DNA of 64,000 bases from Prorocentrum cordatum. Its lineage: Eukaryota > Sar > Dinophyceae > Prorocentrales > Prorocentraceae. The stretch spans positions 7,501-71,500 of the forward strand of contig CAUYUJ010018737.1 of the NCBI GenBank assembly GCA_963575745.1, in the 5' to 3' direction. Under the pieces are notes generated by a model. It was not told where the DNA came from and did not search any database. It saw nothing but the letters and a program-made list of their open reading frames with translations. Shown one piece after another: positions 19,470-29,849 of this stretch. The translations under genes were made by a program, and so were the position numbers. The stretch's first letter is position 1. Each line of letters opens with the position of its first letter.

Positions 19470-21417
19470 CTAACTTTGCCGAACGTCTTCCCAGATCCTC
19501 GCCCCGTCACGTCTTAGACGAGAAACGACCGACTCAAGAAAATGATTCATGAGCTCTTCATCGTGGAAAGCACCATCCCAGACCTCGCTGCACTGCAAAG
19601 CATGCCACACCGTGACCCGATTTTTGCAGCAACTCCTCCACCGTCCACCACATCCCCGCGGAAGTGATTCTATACAGGAAACGGAGTTTACACCGAGCTC
19701 CTCATCCCAGCCCGCTGCAACCAGACAGCCCTCAAAGTACAAGATATCCGCATGGGAGTAGCCACTGCCCAGAAGACGTTGAAGCATATTCAACTCTTGG
19801 AATGTGTGGGGGTCCGTGTATATAAGACGTTTACTGTCTGGAGCACTGCTACAGAGCGCCTCGGGATCCAAACCACGTTGCCACTGTTGCCAGGCGGAGG
19901 CAATAGCATGCCTGTCCGTAACAATCGGCCGTTCAAAGCAATATTTTCTGATCCGCAAGTTTGTTGGCACGAGCTCCACTGCTGTTTCAACGTCAACCAT
20001 TGCGCCAGGTGCTTGATTGTGCTGCAAGTCATCCTCATCCTCTTCCATCACCTCCTTCTCCTGCACATCCATCTTAGAACTGCTTACACACGGAATACAG
20101 AGTAAATTTAAACCGAGAACTCGGCGCGTATCTTGCAACGTCCATTGGCTGGAATCCTCCTTCCAAAAACTTGCATGAACATGCTTGCCCAGAGTTCTAG
20201 GCCCACCTTGTACCACAATGAGGTCTTGCAGGATGCCCTCAACAACGGTATCGCGCGTTGCCCTTTGCCTGATGAAACCGTGAATTTCTGATATTTTCAA
20301 TCTGGTACACATATAGAACACACCAAAAAGAATGTCGTGATTGAGGCTATACCCGTAACCGAGCTTCCGGCACTGAGTCTTCCGAACTTTCTGCCCAGAC
20401 ACCTGGCGAGACGAAACACGTTTTGTGACGTGAAGCTCATGCGAAGCATGTCATCTATCAAGTAACTTCGCCCGTGCACTCCAACCTCAATTACGAACTG
20501 ATCGAACTGCTCCATTTTATCTGGCACCCTAACATCAGATCGATTCACTCGCGCGCAAGTTGTTGCACTACCAGCTGAAGAGACTCGCATTCCAACCTCC
20601 GCATCTTGTTCTGCTGAAGAAACTTGCAATCCAACAGATGCTGAAGAAACTTGCATTCCCACGTCTGTTGAAGCACTCCCAGAAACGTGCATTCCAACAT
20701 CTGCTGACGAAACATGCATGCCAACATCTTGTTCTGCTGAAGAAACTTGCAATCCAACATCTGCTGAAGAAACTTGCATTCCAACGCCTGTTGAAGCACT
20801 CCCAAAAACGTGCATTTCAACCTCTGCTGAAGAAACATGCATGTCAACATCTTCTTCTGCTGAAGAAACTTGCAATCCAACATTTCCTCAAGAAACTTGC
20901 ATTCCAACGACTCTTGAAGCACTCCCAGAAACGCGCCTTCCAACATCTGCTGAAGAAACATGCATGCCAACATCTGCTGAAGAAACTTGCATTCCCACGT
21001 CTGCTGAAGAAACTTGCATCGCAATATCTGCTGAAGCACTCCCAAAAACTTGCATTCCAACATCTGCTGAAGAAACCTGCATGCCAACATCTGCAGTAGA
21101 AACGTGCATTCCAACAGCTGCCGAAGAAACTGGCGCCCCAACATTTTGCCGAGGGGAGACTTTGCCAAGCTTGCATAGGGATCTTCCGTCCTGGAACCAC
21201 TCATTTCATGTTCCTCCTTTCCACAAATGGCGTCAAAAAGATAAATCGTACTCCCTGCAGAGAAGCCCGAATGCGCGAGACCACATGAAGCAAATGCCGC
21301 CTCCTCCTCCTCCTCCATATCGTCAAAAACAGCAGCTGAGCTACCCTCGGAAGTAGAATCGAGATATCGAAAATATCGGGGAGCATATATCTTCTGCACA
21401 CAAACGCCCTGCCGCAA
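19470..21417 (-). pseudogene. Unrecognised protein gene with repeat region, broken
   Basis: Minus-strand coding signal in at least two frames. Frame 21109 to 20297: a repeat of SADVGMQVS (9 residues, 27 bp) with 12-residue GSAS... variants, one in-frame stop near 20887, then unique sequence (FDQFVIEVGVHGRSYLIDDM...). Near 20400 the frame changes, and a 310-codon frame (20402-19470) continues with a protein-like sequence containing KISEIHGFIRQRATRDTVVE and YSHADILYFEGCLVAAGWD. An upstream acidic piece (DDMEEEEEAAF) lies at 21417-21200 in a third frame. I recognise no domain. Introns or frameshifts could join the parts; the stop and frame changes favour a decayed copy. It may also belong to an unknown mobile element, as LINE tails flank it. 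Confidence 0.5.
20590..21145. repeat. 27-bp coding minisatellite, about 19 units
   Basis: Plus-strand unit ACATCTGCTGAAGAAACTTG then CATTCCA (27 bp), interrupted every few units by a 36-bp variant containing GAAGCACTCCC. The period is a multiple of three, so frames stay open on both strands. The minus frame (SADVGMQVS) continues into unique sequence and is the likely coding one. Confidence 0.85.
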
Positions 21418-21678
21418 CTCTGATCCATATTTAATCTACCTCGGAGCCACAACTCTGAATTCCAATGCGCCAAACAATGAGATCACGCGCGGCGTCTCTC
21501 TGGCTCGCTCCAATTCGGCGACTCTCTTTTGGGGCGTCCTCACTGTTGAGCAAAGCCAATTGACAACTTCTGAAGAAACGACAATATGAGAACAAAGAGA
21601 TACACAAATTCAAACCCGTAGCAAATTATCAGCAGCGGTAAGTACCCGAAGTTATTGGACGGCCCGCACACAAGATGT
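21418..21678. other. No gene seen
   Basis: No convincing frame or repeat match. Confidence 0.4.
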
Positions 21679-21800
21679 ACAGTAAGAGGAACAAAAGGAC
21701 ACCTCACTGCACTATGCAGCTCGAGACGAGGGGGGCCCCAGCGGTGAGGCCAGGCTAAGCAGGAGGTAAGCCCTGCACAACCTGGTCACCGCCGGGGACC
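21679..21800. repeat. LINE A 5'-leader scrap and hairpin right half
   Basis: CAGTAAGAGGAACAAAAGG then ACACCTC matches the 5' untranslated end of LINE A at 27787-27815. Near 21778-21793 lies the right half of a hairpin element (CCTGGTCACCGCCGGGG, followed by ACCTCGCAGAGCTCC), with a degraded left side (CCAGCGGTGAGG) near 21739. Confidence 0.55.
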
Positions 21801-22022
21801 TCGCAGAGCTCCTTGCACGTGTAGGAGTGCTCAGAATCGAACTTAAGAACTCCGAAGCATTGTTTCTTAAAATCTTCATTTTTGCATTTTTTGATGTCAA
21901 TATGAGGCCCGTTCCCGGGAGTGAACAGATCGTAAAACTCCCTCGGAAGAGCTGAGCTGCTCTGAGAACAAAGCTTATGCGCAAATGCTCAGCGTAAACA
22001 TCTGCTTTCTCAAACCTGGGAG

Positions 22023-22045
22023 CCGGCGGCAACCGTCAACCTTGG
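22023..22045 (+). repeat. Hairpin element, left half at the LINE A copy 1 3' end
   Basis: CCGGCGGCAACCGTCAACC, then TTGG, then the T run of LINE A. A flank resembling the right side of the element (GGGAACTCGCAGAGCC) continues at 27861, beyond the LINE's 5' end. Confidence 0.8.
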
Positions 22046-22262
22046 TTTTTTGAGTTTGAGTCAGGGCGCGGACAGCTGTGACAGCTGAGCCCTAAGACTC
22101 CCAAACGGAGCACAGGGTAGCTAAAGAGGGCATCTCTTATCATCACACTGCCGAGCCACTGAGGCATAGGCAACGGAATAGGATGCAGGAACAAGGAAAA
22201 GGATGCAGTACAACATGTGAAATTGTAAAACTGTTGGAGAGCACCAAGCAAGATGAAATGAG

Positions 22263-25200
22263 TCAGCTGCTTGGATGCAAGATGCTACCCAAAATGTGCT
22301 CCACGGCCATACAGAGCCGTTGTGCTGCAATCATCTCACAAAACATGACAGAAGCAGAGGCATCAAGCGAAAAAGCTGCATCCGCCACCAACTGCCACGC
22401 CCCGTGTACACACAAATCTATACACCATCCTGCAGCACATCCCTCCACAGAGCGACCTCCGTCGAAGAATCCACGGAGGCCGTCTAGTTTTGTTTTACTC
22501 GCATGTTCAATAAGTGAGGTATGGAACGTAACGTAACTATTTTTGGTTCTGGCCAACCATGTCAGCCTGTCAGCTCTTTCGTTTCCTTCTCGATAGATCC
22601 ACTTGAACATATTGTGGCCCCAACTCGGAGGCCTCATACCATACAACACAGAGATATGCTCCAGCCTGTTTTGAATGTCGCCAAGAATGTGCTTGTAGAT
22701 AATATTGGATGTTGCCCAGAGACCTTTAATCCAATTCACCCCTGTGGAGGAGTCACCAATCAATTCCATCGGCATCGAGTCCCGAGGCTCCGCATTCCAC
22801 TCCGATGCATGTTCATTAATGCACGCAAGTCGTTTCTCCATCTTCTCGTCCTCCTTCCTTTGCTGCTCCTCCGTCTTCTCCCTCTCCTCCTCCTCCCTAG
22901 CATATCCCGCAGGTTGTGCATGTTTGAAACAACAGTACCCCCACGCCTCCTCCACGTTAGTAACATCCAGTGCCCGCTTCAGAAATTCTTTTCATCCCCG
23001 ACGTGAAAAGGATAACGTATGATACCAATCCTTCCCTGATACCAACTCGAAAATGTAATGGAAGTTTCTCAACGCCAGTGGTCTCCCCCCCTCATGCCGA
23101 CGTGTCATTAATGGGCGATCTGCCCAAGGCAGCGATGCAATGAAGGCCTGCCGTCGGACAGTCCACTCCCCCGACCATGCAAAAATACATTCTCTAGCCT
23201 GCATATGCGAGTCCCCTGTGCTACGATGATGAGGTGGAGCCACCCGTCGCCGCTTGTTTGCAGCGACTTCCTGCGACGGCAACTCAACAGAGGAACGCTT
23301 TTGCGACAGAGAATCCTGAGATGGATGGGATGTCTTTGCACGCTTACGCATCTGGGAAATCAGATTGCGCCGATGCGCGGGTAATTGTGTCTGAGAACCA
23401 GGGAGCTCAAAGGAATCAACAGCATGCATCGTCTCACACACGCCAGGATGACTTTCCATTGATGCCGAGCACACAATACTTGGTAGCACATACATGGGTT
23501 CGTCCTGACGTTGTCTCTTGGCCGGCGGTGGCTCACACGCAGCAAAGACGTTGGGGCCAGGCTTGCCTGAAGAATCAAAAGTACCTGGAGGAATATGTGC
23601 GGGTGTTGGGTTCAGGCGTTTCACAACAAACGTACAGTCCTGAGCCCACTGCCACTGACGAAACAAGAATAGCTGCACAAGAGACGGCCGTCCCAGCTCC
23701 AGGAGCATACGCCGCCCACGTTTGTACAAGTTGCATAAGTATATACTCCAATCCATGTCGGCAGGTTTCGGGCGGCGTACCATAGAACACACTATGTTAC
23801 CTTCCCTCGTGTGCAACTGTTTCAAGGTGTGGTGGTCCGCTGGCATGCCTTCAACACCGAAAGATACAAAACTACGCAACCTAGATTCATAATGCTTTAT
23901 TTTCTTCTGGAAGGGTACAGCACGATTCGTATAAAACTTGCGGAACTGATTAAATCGCTTCCAACCCCGAGCCAATTTCCAAGCCACATCATGGTGTTTG
24001 TCAGTCTTGGTCGTGACCAGGCAACCCAGGCACTCCATTTCAGAGCATCGCGGAAGACACAGGGTACCGAGATCGTTCACCTGGACAACGAGGTTCCCCG
24101 TCGAGGCGCCTTCAGAGTCCTCCCCAAAGGCAAGATAGTGTAGTGAGGAATCTTTCCAACTGAAACCGTGTGTATACAGCTGAGCCGAGAAGTCCCCCAC
24201 CATACGCGTGAGCTCAGTCTTTGATCTCGAGAAAAGCAAAATGTTATCGGCCCAGAGCGCATGAGTAAGATACCTCCCACCAGCCTCCTCCCCCAAATCG
24301 TACCCCAGCTTCTCCTCCTCCCAATTCAGCACAATCCTATCCCACATCAGTAGTGTCACACACTTCCACAGGAAGGGGGCCTCCACACTGCCAGTACGTA
24401 CACATGCATCCCAGGGAATACCCGTCGCCGTGGAGTCCTGAAAGGTAAAGTCCGCTGTGTCCAGGATACTGGGAGCGAGCAGCGCCAACGCAAGGTCATT
24501 GGGGAACCCAGGGATGGCATCCAAGGCCCGACTGGCCTTCTCAACGGTGACGTTATCAAAGGCAGTCTGCACATCTAATGACGCGAGGTGCAGGGTCTCA
24601 TCTTTCCCCCACTCCAGAGCGTGCGTGGTGACATGCTTAAGCATGGCAGTGATATCGTGCGTGCGCCTTCCCTTGCAAAATCCGTAGTTATGTAGATATT
24701 GTGGGACCCTTTTCAGATATCCTTCAGCAATCTCAACCAAACATGAAGTATACCATTTGCTTAGGCTGCTAAGTAAGACGAGAGCACGAGTATCAGACAA
24801 CTTAGTGATATATTTAGCTTTCGGCATCAACACCACAAGCAACTCAGACCAAATCCGAGGAGTAGGATACCGTTGAAGATACAGGTCCTGGAATAACCGA
24901 AGAATATGACGCAAACCTACCCACGTGATACGTTTCAACATAGAAGGAGAAACTCCATCCTTACCCACCGCCTTACCACACTTTAAGCGTGATCGTGCCT
25001 GTAGCAATACGGACATGGAAATGGGGGAGACGTCCACAGTGTTCGTGTCCTGCAACCTCCTCCTCCTCCTCTCCCCGATACACTCCACGCTACGTATCCC
25101 TTGCGCAGCACAGTGGTACTTGGCGAACCCGTGAGCATAGAGCGCCTTCTCCCACAACTCCCTATCCTCCGTGAGCACATTGTCATAACTCAATTTGTCC

Positions 25201-26480
25201 ACCACCGTCCGAGCGAGCTTCCCGTCACGATGATCGTATTCGAGTCGACGACGAGTGTGTGCACGCATCTCCTTCCTTCTCTCCTTCTTAACCCTGATGA
25301 GCTCCTCCTCCTCCCCTCCTTCACGACGCAGCCGGCGATATTCATCATCAAGTTCCTTATGACGATCTCTCTATTTGGGGATCTGCATTTTCTTTGGGAC
25401 ATTGGTGTATGACTCCTTGTCCTGTGTACATGCAGCCAAGATAACAGGAGCCAATTCATCCGGGCAGAGACCAGATGGGTAACGAGCTGCAGCGTGCAAA
25501 CGACGATCAAGGTTAGCCGAAACTTGCAAGTACGAGGCCTCGTCGCAGCACCAATGAGTGAACGTCTGTCGTGGCTTCGTTCTCCAACGTCGAGTCGGAG
25601 CGGCCGATTCGGGGACAAGCAAGGTGAGCAGGGCATGGTCCGACAGGCGGGTCTTTCTGGGGTCCACGGAGCCCCTGAGCGTTGGCCTTAACCACGACAC
25701 CTCCCACTGAGGCCTTTCCCAGGAGCTCGGAATACACAGGTAATCAAGACCCTTGTCCTCCTCCTCCGTCTCCTCCTTGGCCTTCCAGGTCGCACGACGG
25801 GTCCCAAAAGAATTCGAGAAAACCAAACCATAATGCCACATACATTCACAGAGCTCGTCACACATGTATTGTTGCATCCTCCTCCTACCCTGCTGGAAAC
25901 CTCCACGCCCACCTCCTCCTGCATTGTCCCCTTCTTCAAATCTCCCACCCTGTACTGCAGAACCAGTCAAAGCAACATCTCCAAAGACCGTGCGAGGCAG
26001 AAGCTCAACGTTGGCATCCATCCCGATCAACAAGTCCCACCCTTCCTTGGGAAACCTAACTCGGAGCGTATCCAAATCCTTTCGAAACGACTGCAATGTT
26101 TGTGTGAATAAGATATTGTGATCCCCTTTTTTCGGCGCATGTGGCAAGTACAAGCTGGCAACAATCAACGATTGAAACACGAGAATGACATAACGATTAC
26201 CCCTAATGCATTCACGTATGGAGGCTCTCCACACCCTCTTGTAGAGAACCCCCGCCTTCCCATCATTAGAAAGAGTTAAGGTGAAACCATGCTCAGAGCA
26301 CCTACCTATTCCAAGGAACTGGCACTCCAGCAAAGCGGGAACTTCCGAATTCGAGGTCTTGATCTGAGCAAGCCGTGGCTGTTCATGCTGCCACAGCGCC
26401 TCACGCAAAACGTGCCCACGATGCCGCCATGGCACCTTCACCAGGTACGAAAGTTGAGCTTGGCCAGAAAGGCCTCGCAA
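22263..26480 (-). pseudogene. LINE A ORF2: endonuclease, RT and permuted RNase H, two stops
   Basis: One frame of 1405 codons with stops at 25373-25371 (TAG where copy 2 has Lys AAG) and 22994-22992 (TGA where copy 2 has Trp TGG). Endonuclease (EEP/APE type, residues about 80-290): SLYLPHA, GMDANVE (Asp155), LDYLCIP, LSDHALL (Asp281-His282). RT (about 480-800): QARSRLKCGKAVGKDGVSP, MPKAKYITKLSDTRALVL, SLDVQTAFDNV (Asp636), RTGSVEAPFLW, and LWADNILLF (Asp745-Asn746, where most RTs have Asp-Asp). RNase H-like (about 1235-1395): MELIGDSSTGVNWI (Asp1243), WIYREGNERADRLTWLAR (Asp1304), GFFDGGRSVEGCAAGW (Asp1340), MFCEMIAAQRL (Glu1382). Its start overlaps the end of ORF1 by 43 bases. It would nick target DNA and copy its own RNA in the nucleus. 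Nearly intact, but not translatable as one protein without readthrough. Confidence 0.92.
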
Positions 26481-27572
26481 TCCAACTTGTCATCGACCTT
26501 ACGCAGCAGCTCGGCATCAACCTTCCACCCCAAGTTAGGATCAAAAGCGGCAATGCATACTCCATCCGTCTTCGGCGTCGTGGCCGAAGGGTAGCCCCAC
26601 ACATAGCTGACAGGAGGACCCATCTCACCCTTCAGCCACTGGGAGCCACTCCTGAGAGTAGCAAAGATAGCTTGACAACGGCCCACGGCAGATACATGTG
26701 GCTGCTTCCAGGGTGCTGGTTCACAGGATACGCCGAGACGCTTGTTGGCCAGGATGGGAGCGATTTGCTTCAAGTCGTGCGTGTCATTCTCAAGCTCGGC
26801 GGCCCAAGAATTGCGTATCTCCCAAATTTCATCGTTCGTCAACTTGCCACTTATAACATAGAATCGTATACGATAAAGACCATATGGTTTATTTGTGTGC
26901 TCCCGCTCGATCCTACCCATGTCGAAATGCTCCTCAGTCATCTTTCCTGTGCCACGGACAAATTTACGAATGACAGGCAGAGCATGATCCCAGGAGAGCA
27001 TATCCGATGAACGAGTCTTGAGATTGCCGACTCCACCTCGCGCCCAACCTGTGAGTTGGATGAAGGTCGGTGTGAAATCCTCCCGCACTCGATTCCATTC
27101 GCGAACTGGCGTACGATTACCATACCTGGGAGCAGTGGCCGTAGCAGGAGCCCGCAGGGCCCGCATAGTTACTCCAAGCATCCGTGAACCCTGATCCTGC
27201 ATCACTGGGTGGGCCCTTCTGCTGAAGCGAACGGATCTGCTGCTGCATAGCTGCGATGTCAGCCCCATTCTTCTCACCACGCTGGTCGATCCGTTTCACA
27301 TCCTGCTCAATCCGTGAAATTATGTTCTTCTGAGTGTTCTGTTTAGCTAGCATAGCCTTCATCATAGCAAACTGTTGCTTCATCGGATTGCCGTCATCAA
27401 ATTCCCCGAACTGCTCCTCCTCCTCACTGCTTGCCTGAATCATATCCTCATCCTCACCCTCAGCCTTACTCTTCTTACAACAGGGCTCACCTGCTGGGTT
27501 TTGCTGAGACATCGCTGCGAAAGTGACGGTGTTCGAATACTTAAACTCCTCTGAAAACCCCCACTGTTCCAA
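26438..27572 (-). pseudogene. LINE A ORF1, RNA-binding-type protein, in two overlapping frames
   Basis: First frame, 27572-27117 (151 codons): acidic region (EDEDMIQASSEEEEQFGEF), then a probable coiled coil (NTQKNIISRIEQDVKRIDQR, then IAAMQQQIRSLQQK). Second frame, 27280-26438: its plausible coding part begins around PRYGNRTPVREWNRV and has an RRM-like feel (YGLYRIRFYVISGKLTNDEI). LINE ORF1 proteins usually combine a coiled coil and an RNA-binding fold and act as chaperones of the element RNA, so the two frames probably form one protein. The change of frame within 27117-27200 is either a mutation or programmed frameshifting; the 5'-truncated copy 2 cannot decide. No cysteine knuckles seen. 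Confidence 0.7.
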
Positions 27573-27589
27573 GAAATTGATGTCCTCAC

Positions 27590-27715
27590 GCGAACGCTTA
27601 GAATCTGTCGTCGTGTCGAACAGATGTCCTCACAAGAAGTACAGATGACCTCACAAGAAAGTACAGACGTCCTCACAAGAAATTGATGTCCTCACAAGAA
27701 GTAAACGGTACTCCA
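27590..27715. repeat. 25-bp tandem repeat in the LINE A 5' leader
   Basis: GATGTCCTCACAAGAAGTA and variants, about five copies (TTGATGTCCTCACGCG near 27577, then near 27623, 27646, 27668 and 27686). Tandem repeats upstream of ORF1 are common in LINE 5' regions and may hold promoter activity; no function can be read here. Confidence 0.75.
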
Positions 27716-27824
27716 ACGATCTGGACTGTCAATGTGTAATCTGGATCCAACGGCACTCAGGCAAAACCGACACTGAGGCACCGTGTTCAGTAAGAGGAAC
27801 AAAAGGGCACCTCTCTGCACAGCT

Positions 27825-27839
27825 CTTGAGCTAAAATGG
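27825..27839 (-). other. Relict dinoflagellate spliced leader
   Basis: Minus strand CCATTTTAGCTCAAG: the last 15 bases of the spliced leader with one change (G to A), directly downstream of a complete leader. It begins exactly after the AG inside CCGTAG, the acceptor known to be used when a retroposed leader-bearing gene is trans-spliced again. Confidence 0.88.
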
Positions 27840-27860
27840 CTTGAGCCAAAATGGCTACGG
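27840..27860 (-). other. Dinoflagellate spliced leader, genomic retro-copy
   Basis: Minus strand CCGTAG followed by CCATTTTGGCTCAAG, a perfect match to the 21-base invariant part of the dinoflagellate trans-spliced leader. It marks the 5' end of LINE A copy 1 and shows that the reverse-transcribed RNA had been trans-spliced. It is not an SL RNA gene: no GT donor follows it, and the relict leader comes next. Confidence 0.93.
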
Positions 27861-28990
27861 GAACTCGCAGAGCCTCCTCGCGCAATGCGGGCGCGGCAAT
27901 CTCGCATTGCGCGCGCGAGGGCGCGGTCTCATGGAGGAGGACGTGGAGAAGAAGAAGGAGCGAGGGAAAAGCATCCCTGGAGAAAAAAGATAGACATACC
28001 AGACCGAGTTCAGGCGTCTGGGCACTTCGAGTTAGCGCGCCTGTTGATTTTCTTCCGATTGCTGCGCCGAACAGCGTAAAGAAAACCATCACCGTCTCTT
28101 GGAAAAATAACAGAGTACGAATAGTATTTCAGCTCCAGCGCTAATAGCAGACCGAGTTCAGGCGTCTAGATACTTTGAACTAGCACACCTGATCATTTCC
28201 TTCCGATTGCCTGCCTAAGAACTCTCTACCTCATCTGCAGCTCGAGTTAAGTCCAGAAAACCGATACCATCTTCGAAGAAATTAGCAGAGTACGAATAGC
28301 TGTTCAGCCCCAGAGCTGATAGCAGACCGAGTTCAGGCGTTCAGACTATCGCGCCGGATGATTTCCTTCCCATTGCTATGCCGAACAGTTCTGTAGCTCA
28401 TCTGCAACTCGATTCAAGTCGAGAAAAGCATCACCATCCCGAAAAATTAGGAGCGCACGAATAGTGTTTCAGCCCCAGCGTTGATAGCAGACCGAGATCA
28501 GACGTCTAGATACGTTAAGCTCGCGTCTGCTGCTTTCCTTCCGCTTTCTGTGCTGAACAGCTCTGTAGCTCATCTGCAGCTCGAGGTAAGTCAAGAAAGT
28601 CAGCGCCATCTCCAAGAAATTAGCAGATCACGAACAGTTTTTCAGCCCCAGCGCTGATAGCAGACCGCTTTGAGGCGTCTAGATACGTCAGACTATCGCG
28701 TCTGATGGTGTTGTTCTAATTGCTGTGCCAAAGAGCACTGTAGCTGATCTGCAGCTCGAGTAAAGTCAAGAAACTCATCATCATCGTGAAAAAAAATACG
28801 AATAGTTTCGCGGACCTAGCTCGAGTAGCAGACCGAGTTCAGACCTCTAGATGCTGGAGACGAACGCGCCTGATGATTATGGATCGATTCGGTGTGCACA
28901 CCAGCTCTGTAAGTGGTCCTACAGCTCAAGTTAAGTTCAGAAAACCAACAGCACTTGTCAAAATGACGCGAACAGCCGATCCCGTCTGAG
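27861..28990 (+). repeat. 177-bp satellite array, first block
   Basis: Starts with GGGAACTCGCAGAGCC (right flank of a hairpin element), then GCGGGCGCGGCAATCTC and GCGCGGTCTCATGGAGGA, repeated at 33525-33575. Satellite units begin at GCAGACCGAGTTCAGGCGTC near 27999, 28149, 28324, 28490, 28662 and 28832 (150-175 apart). Each contains CTGTAGCTCATCTGCAGCTC and a CGAATAG phrase. Divergence between units is considerable. Confidence 0.85.
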
Positions 28991-29235
28991 TGCTATTTGG
29001 CAGTAATAGGTACCCGATCGAGCTGAGATTAAGATGGCGAGCGGGAAGAAGATCGAAACGACAGGAACAAATACTAGAGCTCTAACGACCTGTTGGATTT
29101 CGAGAAATCGAATTTACACCGAGCACAATTATTGAAAACTTCCGTCGAGATTTTTGGCTAACTAGCCCCCCAGCGCGCCGGAATTACTCTTCTAGCTTCG
29201 CCGCTAACGCTCTTAGGGGAGCTCTACGAGTCATG
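28991..29235 (+). repeat. Satellite-array tail module
   Basis: CGATCGAGCTGAGATTAAG, GATGGCGAGCGGGAA, ACTAGAGCTCTAACGA, TTTCGAGAAA, CTAACTAGCC, GCGCGCCGGAATTACTCTT, AGCTCTACGAGT. It closes each satellite block in the same order (31385-31590, 37495-37730, 38820-39020, 40260-40440). Confidence 0.8.
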
Positions 29236-29269
29236 AATGGCCAAATATCTTTTAAATTTAAACAAAACC

Positions 29270-29375
29270 GACCCAAAGTTGTCACATTGTCCGTTCTGGC
29301 CGGGTCGACAAACTAGCTCCAGCCCGCGCCAGAATTCCTCTAGCTCATCGATAACGAAGAGCTCTACGAGGTATT
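29270..29375. repeat. EcoRI-site module copy
   Basis: Same module as 5640-5762 (GGCCGGGTCGACAAACTAGC, CCAGAATTCCTCTAGCTC, AGCTCTACGAGG), ending where a LINE C fragment begins. Confidence 0.7.
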
Positions 29376-29385
29376 ACATTGTCAC

Positions 29386-29765
29386 ACTGCGCAAAGTCGC
29401 CCATGGCAACGCCTTGAGTAATTCGCAAGGCAGCCTGTCGGGACCTTTGGCGCGCATGGACTTCAGACGCGACCGTGCCTGGCACACCACCGCCATTGTC
29501 AGTCCTTCCGTGCAGTACCCGTCACATAGCTTCCGATGCGCCTCCTTCCTCAACTCCTCCAACATCTCCACATCCCGTCTTCTGACCTCCTCCGAAGCAT
29601 CTCTGTCTCTGGTGTAAGCTCTGATTTCCTCCACCCACTCCTTCCTGTCCTCTGACATCCGCCCCTGCACAATAAGATGCTTGATATTGTGACGTACTTT
29701 GCGCCAGAGGCTGGGGAGGACCACGCGGCCAACGCCGCGCGGTATTCCCGGAGAGCTCTCTGAGA
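29386..29765 (-). mobile_element. LINE C-type fragment, RT N-terminal part
   Basis: Minus frame 29724-29374 contains LTMAVVCQARSRLKSM, KGPDRLPCELLKALPWATLR, matching ISMSVLLQARSRLK...ITWVGLRH of LINE A and the PWATVRSVAR of LINE C. The preceding residues are a charged, possibly helical linker between endonuclease and RT (EEIRAYTRDRDASEEVRRRD). Truncated at both ends. Confidence 0.8.
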
Positions 29766-29849
29766 GCTATAGGGCTTTAGAGTAGAAGCCCGACGGTGGT
29801 GGCACCTGCCAGCAGCCCATCTTCGCCGCTCCAGAATCGTCGCAGCGGC

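Larger units (their letters stand above)
22046..27860 (-). mobile_element. LINE family A, full-length copy 1
   Basis: 5.8-kb non-LTR retrotransposon on the minus strand. Order: spliced leader (27860-27840), relict leader (27839-27825), 5' leader with a 25-bp repeat (27590-27715), ORF1 (27572-26438), ORF2 with endonuclease, RT and permuted RNase H (26480-22263), 3' untranslated region (22262-22052), and a 6-base A tail. It is bounded by left and right parts of a hairpin element. ORF2 has only two nonsense codons, and identity to copy 2 (40475-44498) is very high, so the insertion is recent. Confidence 0.92.

Noticed and set aside
27840-27860. Spliced-leader RNA gene
   Set aside because: No GT donor after the leader; a relict leader follows instead. 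It is a retro-copied mRNA 5' end.
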